Source of the DNA: Lachnoclostridium sp.
GTDB lineage: Bacteria > Bacillota > Clostridia > Lachnospirales > Lachnospiraceae
Length of the DNA stretch: 53,374 nt
Assembly: GCA_023664665.1 (NCBI GenBank)
Contig: JAMPEY010000022.1
Location: 1 to 53,374 of the forward strand
Direction: 5' to 3'
Shown here: piece by piece, positions 43,907 through 52,359 of the stretch
How the letters are laid out: every line of letters starts with the position of its first letter
How positions within the stretch are numbered: the first letter of the stretch is position 1
Notes under the pieces: generated by a model
Database searches by the model: none
The model's input: the letters and a program-made list of their open reading frames with translations, nothing else
What the model was told of the DNA's origin: nothing
Program-made: the position numbers and the translations under genes

Positions 43907-44413
43907 TTGAATTCCAAAATACGATTTGCCGCCGCAGGGTTCGCAGGGCTTCTTATGTCAGTCATGCTTACCGCCTGTGGGCGTAACCCAGAACTTACGC
44001 AGTTTCAAATGGATGTGGACTCGTTTTGTTCCGATATTTCTGAAATTGACACCGCTATGAATAATGTGGCCCCCGAATCCGAAAACGCCATAAACGAAGT
44101 GCTCTCCTATCTGGACCAGCTGGATAATCGTTTTCAGGAATTCGCGGCTTTGGATTTTCCGACAGAATTTGACCATCTGGAAAATCTGGCGGATGAAGCA
44201 AGCGCATATATGACGGAAGCCGTATCCAGCTACCGTGACGCCTCTACGAACGATATCTATGACGAAGCTCAGGTTTCCGCCCAATACGCCTACGCAAAGG
44301 AAAATTATTCCAGAGCTTATAAGCGTATTCAAATCATTATCACTCTGCTCCACGGCGAGAATCCTGAAAATGTGGATTTGATCATTGAAGAATCCGATTC
44401 GTCCGATTCCTAA
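43907..44413 (+). CDS. Small lipoprotein, helical, unknown function
   Basis: A 168-aa secreted lipoprotein. The start is TTG 43907, chosen because GGAGG lies seven bases upstream. The signal peptide runs to the lipobox L-T-A-C (Cys near 24). The mature part is acidic and helical (long amphipathic helices at about 30-75 and 85-150), ending EESDSSDS. I do not recognise the family. It is single, with a strong terminator behind it, and diverges from metH. Confidence 0.75.
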   Translation: MNSKIRFAAAGFAGLLMSVMLTACGRNPELTQFQMDVDSFCSDISEIDTAMNNVAPESENAINEVLSYLDQLDNRFQEFAALDFPTEFDHLENLADEASAYMTEAVSSYRDASTNDIYDEAQVSAQYAYAKENYSRAYKRIQIIITLLHGENPENVDLIIEESDSSDS

Positions 44414-44445
44414 AATGTAATTACAGCGTTATCGTGAATGAAAAG

Positions 44446-44496
44446 CTGTCATGTATTGATTTTTATAAGAAAACAATACATGACAGTTTCTTTTTT
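44446..44496. terminator. Strong terminator between lipoprotein and DUF4870 genes
   Basis: CTGTCATGTATTG (44446-44458) pairs perfectly with CAATACATGACAG (44474-44486), followed on the plus strand by TTTCTTTTTT. On the minus strand CTTTTC follows, so it may serve both convergent genes. Confidence 0.9.
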
Positions 44497-44510
44497 CTGC
44501 TTTATAAAAA

Positions 44511-44831
44511 TCACTTATACAACCGAAACGCCCCAATAACGGGAAGCTCCTTTTTCTCCTCATTACTTGCGTTAACAATGCCGAGAATCATACATACAAA
44601 ACAAAAAATACCGACTGCCGCAGAAATCAATCCTCCGATAATTCCGCCCACAACAGGAATAAATCCCATGATAAAACAGGCAGCGCTGCCTACAATCGCC
44701 GTGAGCCAGATGGTCATTGACTGGTTGATGTGGAATTTAATATCCTCATCATCTTTATAAGCCGAACAAATTGCAACTATCATTCCTATAAAAGTGACAT
44801 AAGCAATAATTCCCGTGGTCTTTTTGTCCAT
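44511..44831 (-). CDS. DUF4870 small membrane protein
   Basis: A 106-aa protein with three hydrophobic segments and the DUF4870 pattern: GIIAYVTFIGMIVAI, then DDEDIKFHINQSMTIWLTA, and a Gly-rich third part (VVGGIIGGLISAAVGIF). The start is ATG 44831, behind GGAGG; upstream ATGs lie in or before the site. The function is unknown. It is followed upstream by DUF2752 and DUF4190 genes on the same strand; such short membrane proteins often cluster in Firmicutes. Confidence 0.8.
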   Translation of the reverse strand: MDKKTTGIIAYVTFIGMIVAICSAYKDDEDIKFHINQSMTIWLTAIVGSAACFIMGFIPVVGGIIGGLISAAVGIFCFVCMILGIVNASNEEKKELPVIGAFRLYK

Positions 44832-44948
44832 AATCTTCATCCTCCATATGTTAAGTTTCATTTATCCGTAAAAACTTTTTATTCCCTGTCTTACCCCACT
44901 GTGCATATTCATGGAAGAATATTCACAAAGTAAGATTCTCTGTGATAT

Positions 44949-45362
44949 TCACAGGGCAATATGCCAGAAATATAGTAATATATTTTTGAAAACCCAATTT
45001 ACGCCTATAACCGCCAAGCCTCCCCAAAGATACCAATCATGGAATTTCCAGCCTCTTATCCTGCCGATTTTCAACTTTGCCAAGGTATGGCTTCCCATAA
45101 AGCCCGTACAGAGTACCGCCGCGTACAATACAAAAGGATGATACCACAGGGAAAGTAAAAATCTGCCCTGTAACAGCGCCTGTACCGCTCTGGTTCCCCC
45201 ACAGCCCGGACAATATAACCCTAAAATATACCACATGGCGCAGGGATAAGAAAAATGCGGCTCCACAAAACCCATATAGAAAACAAGGAACATAATTCCT
45301 GCCGCCAGCACAAAAATTCCTATTCGGTATAATTGTTCTTCTAAAGTTTTCTCCTGTTTCAT
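44949..45362 (-). CDS. DUF2752 membrane protein
   Basis: A 137-aa protein with about three membrane helices and the DUF2752 hallmark CPGCGGTRA (in LYCPGCGGTRAVQALLQG). The two cysteines could bind metal or form a redox pair. The start is ATG 45362 with an AGGTG site; a GTG four codons upstream abuts the DUF4190 stop and is also possible. It is directly behind the DUF4190 gene (12 bp or less), so the two are co-transcribed. Confidence 0.82.
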   Translation of the reverse strand: MKQEKTLEEQLYRIGIFVLAAGIMFLVFYMGFVEPHFSYPCAMWYILGLYCPGCGGTRAVQALLQGRFLLSLWYHPFVLYAAVLCTGFMGSHTLAKLKIGRIRGWKFHDWYLWGGLAVIGVNWVFKNILLYFWHIAL

Positions 45363-45374
45363 GGTATATTGCAC

Positions 45375-46082
45375 CTACATATCCAGCATGCCGAGCAATA
45401 CTCCTAATCCCATAGGTGACAGTAATATGCCGATAATGCCGCAAATCACGCCGGCTATAGCCAGACCGCTCTTTTCACTCTTGCCTCCAAGGATGCCGCA
45501 GATAATTGCCGCAATACCAAGAAGGAATCCGAATCCACAGCAACAACAGGTAACAATGGAAAGAATGCCGCATACAAGGCTGACAATCGCCAATGTATTG
45601 CTACTCTGGTTTGACTGTTGTGAATTATACTGTACCGCAGGCTGATAGGGATTGGCTGTATTATCCTGATAATTGGATGTACTGCCCTGATAATAAGTGT
45701 TGCCCGGCTGCCCGCTGCCCTGTATGCTGCTCTGATAATAAGGATTGCTCGCCTGACTTAAGTTTACCTGACTGCTTTCCTGCGGACTGCTTTGGTAATA
45801 GGGATTACTTGTCTGGTCGATGCTCGGCTGGCTGCTTTCCTGTGGACTGCTCTGGTAATAGGAATTACTTGTCTGGTCAGGAGCTGCCTGACCCGCGCCC
45901 GGCTCTTGACTGCCTGCCTGTGCACTGCCGCCTAATATGGTAGTATCCAATACGCTGCTGTTTGAGATATTACTGTCCAATACGCTGCTGTTTAAAATAC
46001 TGCCGGTTTGGCTTTCATCCGGCTGGGCTCCCCCCTGATAATAGGGATTACCGGCCTGATTATTGTTACTGTTCTCGTCCAT
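45375..46082 (-). CDS. DUF4190 protein with Ser/Gln/Tyr-rich repeats
   Basis: A 235-aa protein. The first 160 residues are low complexity: Asn/Ser-rich, with three to four units of the type SNPYYQSSPQESSQ (about 78-145) spaced by about 20 residues. Earlier, NSSVLD recurs (about 32-46). The C-terminal DUF4190 domain (about 165-235) has two membrane helices and a CCCC cluster (TCCCCGFGFLLG). The tail would be outside or free in the cytoplasm, prone to self-association. It is first in a DUF4190-DUF2752(-DUF4870) group. Confidence 0.8.
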   Translation of the reverse strand: MDENSNNNQAGNPYYQGGAQPDESQTGSILNSSVLDSNISNSSVLDTTILGGSAQAGSQEPGAGQAAPDQTSNSYYQSSPQESSQPSIDQTSNPYYQSSPQESSQVNLSQASNPYYQSSIQGSGQPGNTYYQGSTSNYQDNTANPYQPAVQYNSQQSNQSSNTLAIVSLVCGILSIVTCCCCGFGFLLGIAAIICGILGGKSEKSGLAIAGVICGIIGILLSPMGLGVLLGMLDM

Positions 46083-46118
46083 CTTTTGCCTCGTTTCCGC
46101 GTAGCTCTTTGCCTATAC

Positions 46119-46151
46119 CAAGTTTGCGGATACTACGCAGACACAAACTTG
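46119..46151. other. Inverted repeat upstream of the DUF4190 gene
   Basis: CAAGTTTG (46119-46126) pairs with CAAACTTG (46144-46151). The 11-mer CGCAGACACAA (46136-46146) overlaps it and is shared with the rpmB/asp23 gap (16584). No gene lies between 46083 and 46241; no promoter was clear. Confidence 0.35.
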
Positions 46152-46241
46152 TGGTTAAAATATACCTCTATAGCTTAACATTCCCTGCATATTTTTTCAA
46201 GAGGCAAAATCATTTTCTTTGCCGCAATGAAAAGACTTATA

Positions 46242-47747
46242 TTAATCATCCGTATCGGATATATGTATGTACTCTTTATCATAATATTCGGCACATGCAG
46301 AATTCACCCAGATATAACCATTTTCATCCTGTAAGTCCGTATACATTATCAGCAACTCTCCCGGAACCGATAAGGGTTTAAATTCTACCTCTTTCCTATT
46401 ATCATCGTGAAGAATCTCTAGTCGCTCTTCCCATTCCACCGCATACTGCTTCGCCCAGCCCTGACGCCAGTTTCGATACGCCTGATAACTGGTAATTTCC
46501 CGTAAATCGGTTATATAAATAATACTGACCAAAAAAACGCCAAGAGCTGCACAATAAAGCAAAATATATTTTTCAAATGTGCCTTTTAAGGATTTCAACC
46601 TATTTTTCAGTCGATTCCGGCTCTTATGAAGCCAGCCGACCCAATAACAAAAATTACCCACAATCCATATATAGCAGGAATAAAACAAAACAGCCGCCAT
46701 TCTTCCTCCTCCGGTAGTTCCGTCCACATACATAGTGGCGGCAGCCTGCGACGCATATAGACCAAAAGTAATCAGGGTAAACAGCCCCGGAAAACGGAAA
46801 GGGTAATTTATCTTTTTTACAGCCATCCAAACAAACGGCAGTATAAAGAAAAGCATTAAAATTACTTTTATATTAGTCCATGAATAAATATTGGTAAAAG
46901 ACCTTAGCAAGGACATTGTGACGGCATAAACGGCGCCTTTCGTCTCCCCCCCGAAATTTCCGGAAACCCGATTCCTATTGCCCGGCGCAAAAATACATAT
47001 AAGCAGACTAACGGTCATCACAACAGTAAGAAACCATGTTCTTTTAAATGCCTTTCTATTTAAGAAGAAAAACAAAGCTGACAATATAAACAGAGTAAGC
47101 GTACAGGATAAGCTGGTTCCAAAGTTGTCCCCTCCCACAAGGATTGCCAAAAAGCAGGAAATTACGGATAATGTTATATATTTCCATTTAGGATAATCTG
47201 CCATACTCAAATTAATAAATAACGAAAGCAGAACAAGGGAAATTCCATAAATGAAAGTATAATTTATTGCCCCGGTATACCAATAAAAGCTTTCTTTCGG
47301 AGAAGGACAATAGAGAATCTGCAATATTAACACAGGCACTACAATCGGTATGCACAATCCGCCTGTTTTTTCTGTCGATTTCATTTTTAACAAACTCCGG
47401 CATAAAAAAATTTCCGAAAAAATAACGCTTCCCAGCATCAGCCACGCAACGATGCCATAACATTTTTCTCCCCATATGCCGGGCTGTAGGCTTGCCAGAA
47501 ATGAATTGGAGAATCTCCCCTCCCAATTCATATAAGAAGTTTTGGATGTTGCTACAGCGCTTACGATAACCCCAAAAATTCCATCTCCGTTTGTAAGCGC
47601 CTTGTAACCCGCAGCGCCATAAGACCAGTTATCCGCAGAAGGATAATCGTATTGAGCAATCATAAGCAATGGCAATAAAACCACAAGCAATGCCAAAATA
47701 CATGCTATATTGATAATTATTAAATTTATTTTCTTATGATTTTTCAT
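46242..47747 (-). CDS. DUF6056-like polytopic membrane protein
   Basis: A 501-aa protein with about eleven to twelve membrane helices and a polar C-terminal domain (about 425-501). Features seen in DUF6056 and related GT-C-like proteins are the early acidic/aromatic loop (DYPSADNWSYG), then MNWEGRFSN, and APGNRNRVSG. These look like catalytic loops of sugar- or lipid-modifying enzymes, but no activity is known. It overlaps the upstream HTH-TPR regulator by 4 bp (ATGA), so the two are translated together. Confidence 0.68.
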   Translation of the reverse strand: MKNHKKINLIIINIACILALLVVLLPLLMIAQYDYPSADNWSYGAAGYKALTNGDGIFGVIVSAVATSKTSYMNWEGRFSNSFLASLQPGIWGEKCYGIVAWLMLGSVIFSEIFLCRSLLKMKSTEKTGGLCIPIVVPVLILQILYCPSPKESFYWYTGAINYTFIYGISLVLLSLFINLSMADYPKWKYITLSVISCFLAILVGGDNFGTSLSCTLTLFILSALFFFLNRKAFKRTWFLTVVMTVSLLICIFAPGNRNRVSGNFGGETKGAVYAVTMSLLRSFTNIYSWTNIKVILMLFFILPFVWMAVKKINYPFRFPGLFTLITFGLYASQAAATMYVDGTTGGGRMAAVLFYSCYIWIVGNFCYWVGWLHKSRNRLKNRLKSLKGTFEKYILLYCAALGVFLVSIIYITDLREITSYQAYRNWRQGWAKQYAVEWEERLEILHDDNRKEVEFKPLSVPGELLIMYTDLQDENGYIWVNSACAEYYDKEYIHISDTDD

Positions 47748-48784
47748 TGATTGTGACTGCCTTTCAAAAGATTTCTTTTATCATCCTTCAAAAACCCATA
47801 GATTTCTTCATCCCGGAAGCATTTACTCAAATCCTTTTTCAGTTCCGATTTGAACTCTTCCCTGACTCCTTTAAATTTCATATGTTCATACAAGGAAGCC
47901 TCACAAAAGCTGCCAATCTGCTCCACCCCGGAAAGCATGTCCTGCATAATTGAAATCACTGCATCAGCATCCTTTTCCATCGTGGCAAGCTCCAGCTTAC
48001 AGGAAGCCTCATAATATTTTCCCATCTCAAAGCACCTTGCCATTTCCTCCTGCTTGGCGACGATGCTATGTGCCTTTTCCATGTCTTTTTCCTGTAATGC
48101 CAGCCCACAGATTCCATATAATGCGGCATTTACCATCTGATAATAGGAAAACAGCAGTTCTTCATAGGCTCTATACGCTTCGGGCACACGGCCTGTTTTC
48201 TCATAAATCTGCGCCTGTTTTCTTTGGCGCTCGGGATTCTGCTCCGAAAAATATTTTAAATATTCTTCCGCCTTATCATACTGCTCTTTTCTCATATAAA
48301 AAGAAAATAGCGAGTCCGCAGCATGGGTTCGTATGGCCTCATCCCCGCTCTGCAGGGCTCGGACATATAAGGAATGCACATACTCCTCATATTTATCGGA
48401 ATCCGGAATTTTCTGCACCATGCGCTGCGCGTCCAGAATGACCGCCATTTGCCACAGTAACTGTTCACAATCCGGATATTCCTCCAGCTTTTTCTTTGCC
48501 CATGAAAATACCTCACTGTAAGGCTTTTCCTTAAACATGGCATCCATTTCATAAATCATTCCATTGATTTCTTCCGCGGTCAATTCTTCCCGAAAAGACA
48601 ACAGCGTATCCAAGGAAGTTCCAAGTAATCTGGCAATAGGCGCAAGTAGCATAATATCCGGCAGGGAATTTCCGTTTTCCCATTTGTTCACCGCAGGAGC
48701 AGTTACTCCCAGCCGATGCGCCATCTCCTCCTGTGTCATATTTTTTGCTTTTCGTTCTTTTCGAATGATTTCACCTATCTGCAT
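47744..48784 (-). CDS. HTH (Xre-type) regulator with TPR-like domain
   Basis: A 346-aa protein. An N-terminal Xre/Cro helix-turn-helix (1-62: IGEIIRKERKAKNMTQEEMAH...VNKWENGNSLPD) is followed by a helical region with TPR-like repeats (about 120-280). This layout is typical of Firmicute regulators that answer peptides or protein partners (RRNPP-like) or that control neighbouring membrane genes. The start is ATG 48784, behind AAGGAGGG; the 51 open codons upstream cover the promoter. It overlaps the DUF6056-like gene by 4 bp and probably controls the pair. Confidence 0.83.
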   Translation of the reverse strand: MQIGEIIRKERKAKNMTQEEMAHRLGVTAPAVNKWENGNSLPDIMLLAPIARLLGTSLDTLLSFREELTAEEINGMIYEMDAMFKEKPYSEVFSWAKKKLEEYPDCEQLLWQMAVILDAQRMVQKIPDSDKYEEYVHSLYVRALQSGDEAIRTHAADSLFSFYMRKEQYDKAEEYLKYFSEQNPERQRKQAQIYEKTGRVPEAYRAYEELLFSYYQMVNAALYGICGLALQEKDMEKAHSIVAKQEEMARCFEMGKYYEASCKLELATMEKDADAVISIMQDMLSGVEQIGSFCEASLYEHMKFKGVREEFKSELKKDLSKCFRDEEIYGFLKDDKRNLLKGSHNQ

Positions 48785-48866
48785 ATTATAACCCTCCTTG
48801 CCGCTGCCTGCAAATTTTTTATAACAAAAAGCATCCTCTTTTGTTGTATGCTGCTTGTTTGGTTCT

Positions 48867-48895
48867 AATATACCAGACAGGCTCCTCTTCCACAA
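48867..48895 (-). promoter_or_regulatory. Promoter of the HTH-TPR/DUF6056 unit
   Basis: Minus-strand TTGTGG (48890-48895) and TATATT (48867-48872) with 17-bp spacing, giving a leader of about 75 nt before the ATG at 48784. Confidence 0.5.
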
Positions 48896-49000
48896 CTGAA
48901 GGTCTGTTAAATATTTCTCAATAAAATTAACTGTCATTCACACGAGTTTCTACCAAACCTATCCTTTTTCAAATCAACAAATCCGGCGTACATAATCTTT

Positions 49001-49639
49001 TTAAGGTCTCGGCAAAACTACATCATCCCAGAATCCGGGATAACGATAAAAAAACACAACGAAAGAATCCGTGAGGTAAAAATCCAAATCATCCCCTATA
49101 TAGGTGAGGGATAACAGATGCCACAAATCATATTCCGTGGGAAACTCCTCTGTTTCCGCTCCATACATGCCATTTCGATATTCTTCCGCCCCATCTTGAT
49201 AACTCTTCTCATGTTCATCATAAATTTCCCGCAAAGTTTGGTTTATGACATCCGCATTTTGAAGGGTATCATGAAGGAAAAAATTTTCCATTTCGTAATA
49301 ATACGCGATTCTTTCCGTTTCGTGCTCCTGATACTCCTGCCGTTTTTCTTCAACGGTTCCGTAGTCCTCTATTTTATATTTTATATATTCTTCCGTAGGG
49401 TCCGCATCAGACCGTGTTGCATCGTTTCGGTCGTTTCCAAGCATACTTTCGGTCCCTTCCTGCTTTGTAGAATTCCCTGCTCCTTGTGCTTTTGTTTCCT
49501 GCGTTGTAAGGTTGTCTGTCTCTTGTTTTTCGGTTTGCTGCGTCTTGGGGTTGTCCGCTTCGCCATTCGTTTTCCGGCACCCCGTCATGCTCCAAAGCAT
49601 TATACATAATAACATACAAAAAATGATTTTCTTTTTCAT
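49001..49639 (-). CDS. Lipoprotein of unknown function
   Basis: A 212-aa lipoprotein. The signal peptide ends in the lipobox SMTGC (Cys near 21). A Thr/Gln/Lys/Glu-rich linker spans about 25-75. The C-terminal part is alpha/beta with DADVINQTLREIYDE-type and DFYLTDSFVVFFYRYPG patterns that recall the end of RsiV/DUF3298 domains, but the match is weak. It may be a shortened relative. The start is ATG 49639. It lies just downstream of the decayed hydrolase remnant. Confidence 0.7.
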   Translation of the reverse strand: MKKKIIFCMLLCIMLWSMTGCRKTNGEADNPKTQQTEKQETDNLTTQETKAQGAGNSTKQEGTESMLGNDRNDATRSDADPTEEYIKYKIEDYGTVEEKRQEYQEHETERIAYYYEMENFFLHDTLQNADVINQTLREIYDEHEKSYQDGAEEYRNGMYGAETEEFPTEYDLWHLLSLTYIGDDLDFYLTDSFVVFFYRYPGFWDDVVLPRP

Positions 49640-49745
49640 AATAATATCCGTTTCTCCGTCTTTCGGTTTGCGCACAGTGTGAAATATGTTCGTTCAAAGC
49701 CTATTGCCGGAAGCCATACAAAACATGAACGGGGTATATTCCGGC

Positions 49746-49945
49746 TCATTGCAGCTTCAACTCCACCTGAATATCCGGCTGCATCTTTTCAGATTATCTT
49801 CAAACTCCCGACCGTCCGCCGCATCCCCTACGACGCTTCCGTAATGTATCGGAATCACAGCCTTGGGTTTTATTTGTGCAATATATTCCGCCGCGCAAGC
49901 GGCATTTTAATCAACGGGAACTTTGAAACGCACAGCGTCACAGGC
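49746..49945 (-). pseudogene. C-terminal remnant of an MBL-fold metal-dependent hydrolase
   Basis: Minus-strand translation gives CDAVRFKVPVD, a stop, NAACAAEYIAQIKPKAVIPI, then HYGSVVGDAADGREFEDNLK. This matches the usual end of MBL-fold hydrolases (TYTM-NAxEAAxxxxxIxPKxxIPxHYGSxVG). After FEDNLK the reading shifts by one base to MQPDIQVELKLQ and a stop at 49746. An in-frame stop plus a frameshift, and the lack of any N-terminal part, show decay. The left end runs into the 235-aa gene's terminal codons. Confidence 0.75.
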
Positions 49946-50645
49946 TCACACGCTCCCTCGTCTTTAAAAAATAACAGGTTCCCTTGTATTCTCCAATCTC
50001 CCGCAACTTAACCACAATTTCCCGCATCCTTTTATCCAGCCTGTGGTAACATACCCTTCGTTCCCACAAAAGCCCCAGAATGTACTCTCTGTGGGACTCT
50101 TCCAACACTTGCAGGGATTGTAAAAATTTCTCCGCTCTATCCTCATTGTGGAGCCGCAAACCAAAATCGCAGGAAACATAAGAAAATTCCTCTCCGTTTT
50201 CTCTGCATTTTTCTATTAAAAATTCCGAAAGACTCCTGCCCGCGCCAATTTCTTCTCCAAAACACAGATTTTTCCAAGACAGGCTATCCTCCGCTGAAAT
50301 TCCTTCCCCTGATGCCGTATTGGATTTTGCCAAATCTTCTTTGGAAGAAATAACCACACGCCTGAAACTGGGCTTCCCGTATTTGTCATAATCCCTTACA
50401 TAAGTGACCTTTTCCCTTCCACAGTCTTTTGGACTTCCCGGCTCCTTAAGCCGCACAACTCCGGTATCCAAAAAATGCTCCCATACGGTCTTTTGCACCC
50501 GCTCATAAGGAGTGGGAAATGTCAGCTGCTTCATAATCTGACCGACGGTATACCCCAAATCCGACAAATGGCGGATTGCTCCGCCACTTGCCACTTCAAA
50601 TGTAAAATTAGACATTGCATTTTTAAAATATTCCTGTTCCGACAT
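49938..50645 (-). CDS. 235-aa uncharacterised protein
   Basis: A soluble protein I do not recognise. The N-terminal 65 residues are helical (AIRHLSDLGYTVGQIMKQLT...YERVQKTVWEHFLDTGVVRL) and resemble a winged-helix or DNA-binding arrangement, but there is no firm match. The middle (about 70-130) is polar. The C-terminal part (about 150-235) is charged and helical (LLWERRVCYHRLDKRMREIVVKLREI). It begins 13 bp behind the PH-like gene, so the two form a unit. Its last codons overlap the hydrolase remnant. Confidence 0.7.
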   Translation of the reverse strand: MSEQEYFKNAMSNFTFEVASGGAIRHLSDLGYTVGQIMKQLTFPTPYERVQKTVWEHFLDTGVVRLKEPGSPKDCGREKVTYVRDYDKYGKPSFRRVVISSKEDLAKSNTASGEGISAEDSLSWKNLCFGEEIGAGRSLSEFLIEKCRENGEEFSYVSCDFGLRLHNEDRAEKFLQSLQVLEESHREYILGLLWERRVCYHRLDKRMREIVVKLREIGEYKGTCYFLKTRERVSL

Positions 50646-50658
50646 ATAAAATGTTCCC

Positions 50659-51033
50659 TCAACAAGGTACTCCCGATTTCTTGGAAAGATACTCCATCCA
50701 ATTATTTCTCTTCATCACGGAGCATTTATATTTTTTCGTTTTGCCGTTTTCCTGATTGTCCGCCGTAACCACAATTCCCGTGGGCAGAAACATACTGATC
50801 ATGCACTTTTTAATTTCTTTAATATCCGTGTATTTGACTGCAAAATTGTCCAGTCCGAATCCACTGACAAAGATAAACTTTTCCTTTGTAAAAAAGAAAT
50901 TGCCCTTCGTCTGGCTGGTAAGCCACCAATAATCGCCTGCCGTATGCTCCTCAATCGCATCTCCTTCATCCATCAGTTCCAGATCGCGGAGTGTTTTTTC
51001 CCACTCCTGTTTCTTTTGTTCATTTAAATCCAT
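50659..51033 (-). CDS. 124-aa protein, possible PH-like domain
   Basis: A small soluble protein with seven or so predicted beta strands (WWLTSQTKGNFFFTKEKFIFVSG, FAVKYTDIKEIKKCMISMF, TGIVVTADNQENGKTKKYKCSV) and a C-terminal helix, the order of a bacterial PH/GRAM-like fold. This is a fold guess from the pattern. The start follows AAGGAGAGAGG. It is the first gene of a two-gene unit with the 235-aa protein. Confidence 0.7.
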   Translation of the reverse strand: MDLNEQKKQEWEKTLRDLELMDEGDAIEEHTAGDYWWLTSQTKGNFFFTKEKFIFVSGFGLDNFAVKYTDIKEIKKCMISMFLPTGIVVTADNQENGKTKKYKCSVMKRNNWMEYLSKKSGVPC

Positions 51034-51158
51034 TTTGTCCTCTCTCCTTGTACTATGATGTATTTATAGGCATTTGCAAAGCTGCAATCACCTACAAAAT
51101 CAGTATATTCTTCTTTTGCATTATTTTTGCATCATAATCACTGGACCACAAAAAACTA

Positions 51159-52034
51159 TCATTCGCTACCCATGGCAGCAAATACTCTCTTAAAAGCATC
51201 ATAATTCCCGGTATCTTTAGGGGAACAATAGACCGCAAACTCAATCACTTTAAAATGATTCCGATAATTTTCAATCATCTCATATATAGCCTCTGCCACT
51301 ATATTGGGGGGATTTTGGAACGCTCCGCAGCCAAATGCGCCTAATATCACCACCTCGGCACCATGCAGTCCTGCAATATCAAGAATCCTGCCCATACGCT
51401 TCTTGTGCAGTTTTGATAATTCATCCGGTTTGATAGACACTGCCGTATCGCCGGAATCCGGATTCATGGCATTGCTGGGTTTGTCCCGTAAATTGGGCGC
51501 CGCGCAGGATATTACATCGACATTATACCACTCATTTTCAGGAAGCAGCTTCGGATGTTCGGTATCCTCTTTGAATACCATGACCTTAGGCGTATAAATA
51601 CAGTCATCGTTATACAGAGCGTTCATCTGCCCGGCTTGCAGGGCATTTCTGTGTTTATAATGAAATCCCCCCATCACTTTGGCATCTGCAATGCAGGGAT
51701 ACAGGGTACTGCACCTACAGATAGCCTCTTCCTGTGCGCCGGAACCTTTCGTGACGCCTCCTCCTGCATTGGTGGCAGAAGCAAAGTTAAGGACACAGAC
51801 TTGTAAGTTTGTATATTGCTTGGCCGCTTCAAGACTTCGTCTTTTAGACACCACCACTTTTGCAGGCTCATCGTAGGCAGCTTTTGGCACGGGAACTTCC
51901 TCTCCCGCTTCAATAATCTGCTGGTTTTGTTTGGAGAAATTCACCGAATCTATAAGTCTTTTATCTGTTGTATAAAGCCTTTTCGTGTCCTCAAAAATTG
52001 CCACCCGTTCAGCTCTTGCATCTTTGTTTATCAT
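51159..52034 (-). CDS. Poly(ADP-ribose) glycohydrolase-like protein, TIGR02452 family
   Basis: A 291-aa microbial PARG (DUF2263/TIGR02452). The signature GGG-x7-QEE is intact: Gly91-93 in NFASATNAGGGV and Gln101-Glu102-Glu103 in SGAQEEAICR, the catalytic glutamates. The macrodomain-like C-half has VILGAFGCGAFQNPPNIVAEAI. Such enzymes remove ADP-ribose chains or single units from targets. It stands alone: no ADP-ribosyltransferase or sirtuin is adjacent. The start follows AGAGGCG. Confidence 0.88.
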   Translation of the reverse strand: MINKDARAERVAIFEDTKRLYTTDKRLIDSVNFSKQNQQIIEAGEEVPVPKAAYDEPAKVVVSKRRSLEAAKQYTNLQVCVLNFASATNAGGGVTKGSGAQEEAICRCSTLYPCIADAKVMGGFHYKHRNALQAGQMNALYNDDCIYTPKVMVFKEDTEHPKLLPENEWYNVDVISCAAPNLRDKPSNAMNPDSGDTAVSIKPDELSKLHKKRMGRILDIAGLHGAEVVILGAFGCGAFQNPPNIVAEAIYEMIENYRNHFKVIEFAVYCSPKDTGNYDAFKRVFAAMGSE

Positions 52035-52278
52035 TTATATAACGCCTCTGTATTGTTTAATTTTAAATTTTTTTAACTATTTTGCTCTCAAACTTCCCAT
52101 CATGCCTGCGCAGCAGACAAAAAATATTCTCTCCTATTTTATGATAATCTGCTCCTTTTTTATGTTTACAGTATACTATCAACATCTGCGGATTGCAAGC
52201 CGCATAAAAATACTTTCCTCTTCTCATTTATCAATTTTTTTGTGTCCTACTTGTGACAGATTTGTGACATACCGTCAC
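52035..52278. other. Intergenic gap with a small inverted repeat
   Basis: The 325-bp space before the PARG gene is A/T-rich and holds no convincing gene. TTTGTGAC (52261-52268) and GTCACAAA (52274-52281) form an 8-bp inverted repeat, preceded by a further TGTGACA copy. This could be a regulator site or part of the GGGtGRT terminator region. Confidence 0.5.
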
Positions 52279-52320
52279 AAAAAGAGGGCTCAGCAAGCCA
52301 CATGACCGCTTGCCAACCCC
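52279..52320 (-). terminator. Terminator of the GGGtGRT gene
   Basis: On the minus strand GCAAGC pairs with GCTTGC, extended by GGG/CCC across an internal loop, followed by CTCTTTTTG. It lies 40 bp past the stop. Confidence 0.7.
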
Positions 52321-52359
52321 CCGAAAAATCAACACTTTTTAGAACTTCTAACAAGTTCT

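Noticed and set aside
49679..50011. A 110-aa plus-strand reading frame in the gap after the lipoprotein gene
   Set aside because: It has no ribosome site and is the antisense of the decayed MBL-hydrolase remnant, whose minus-strand translation matches a known family.
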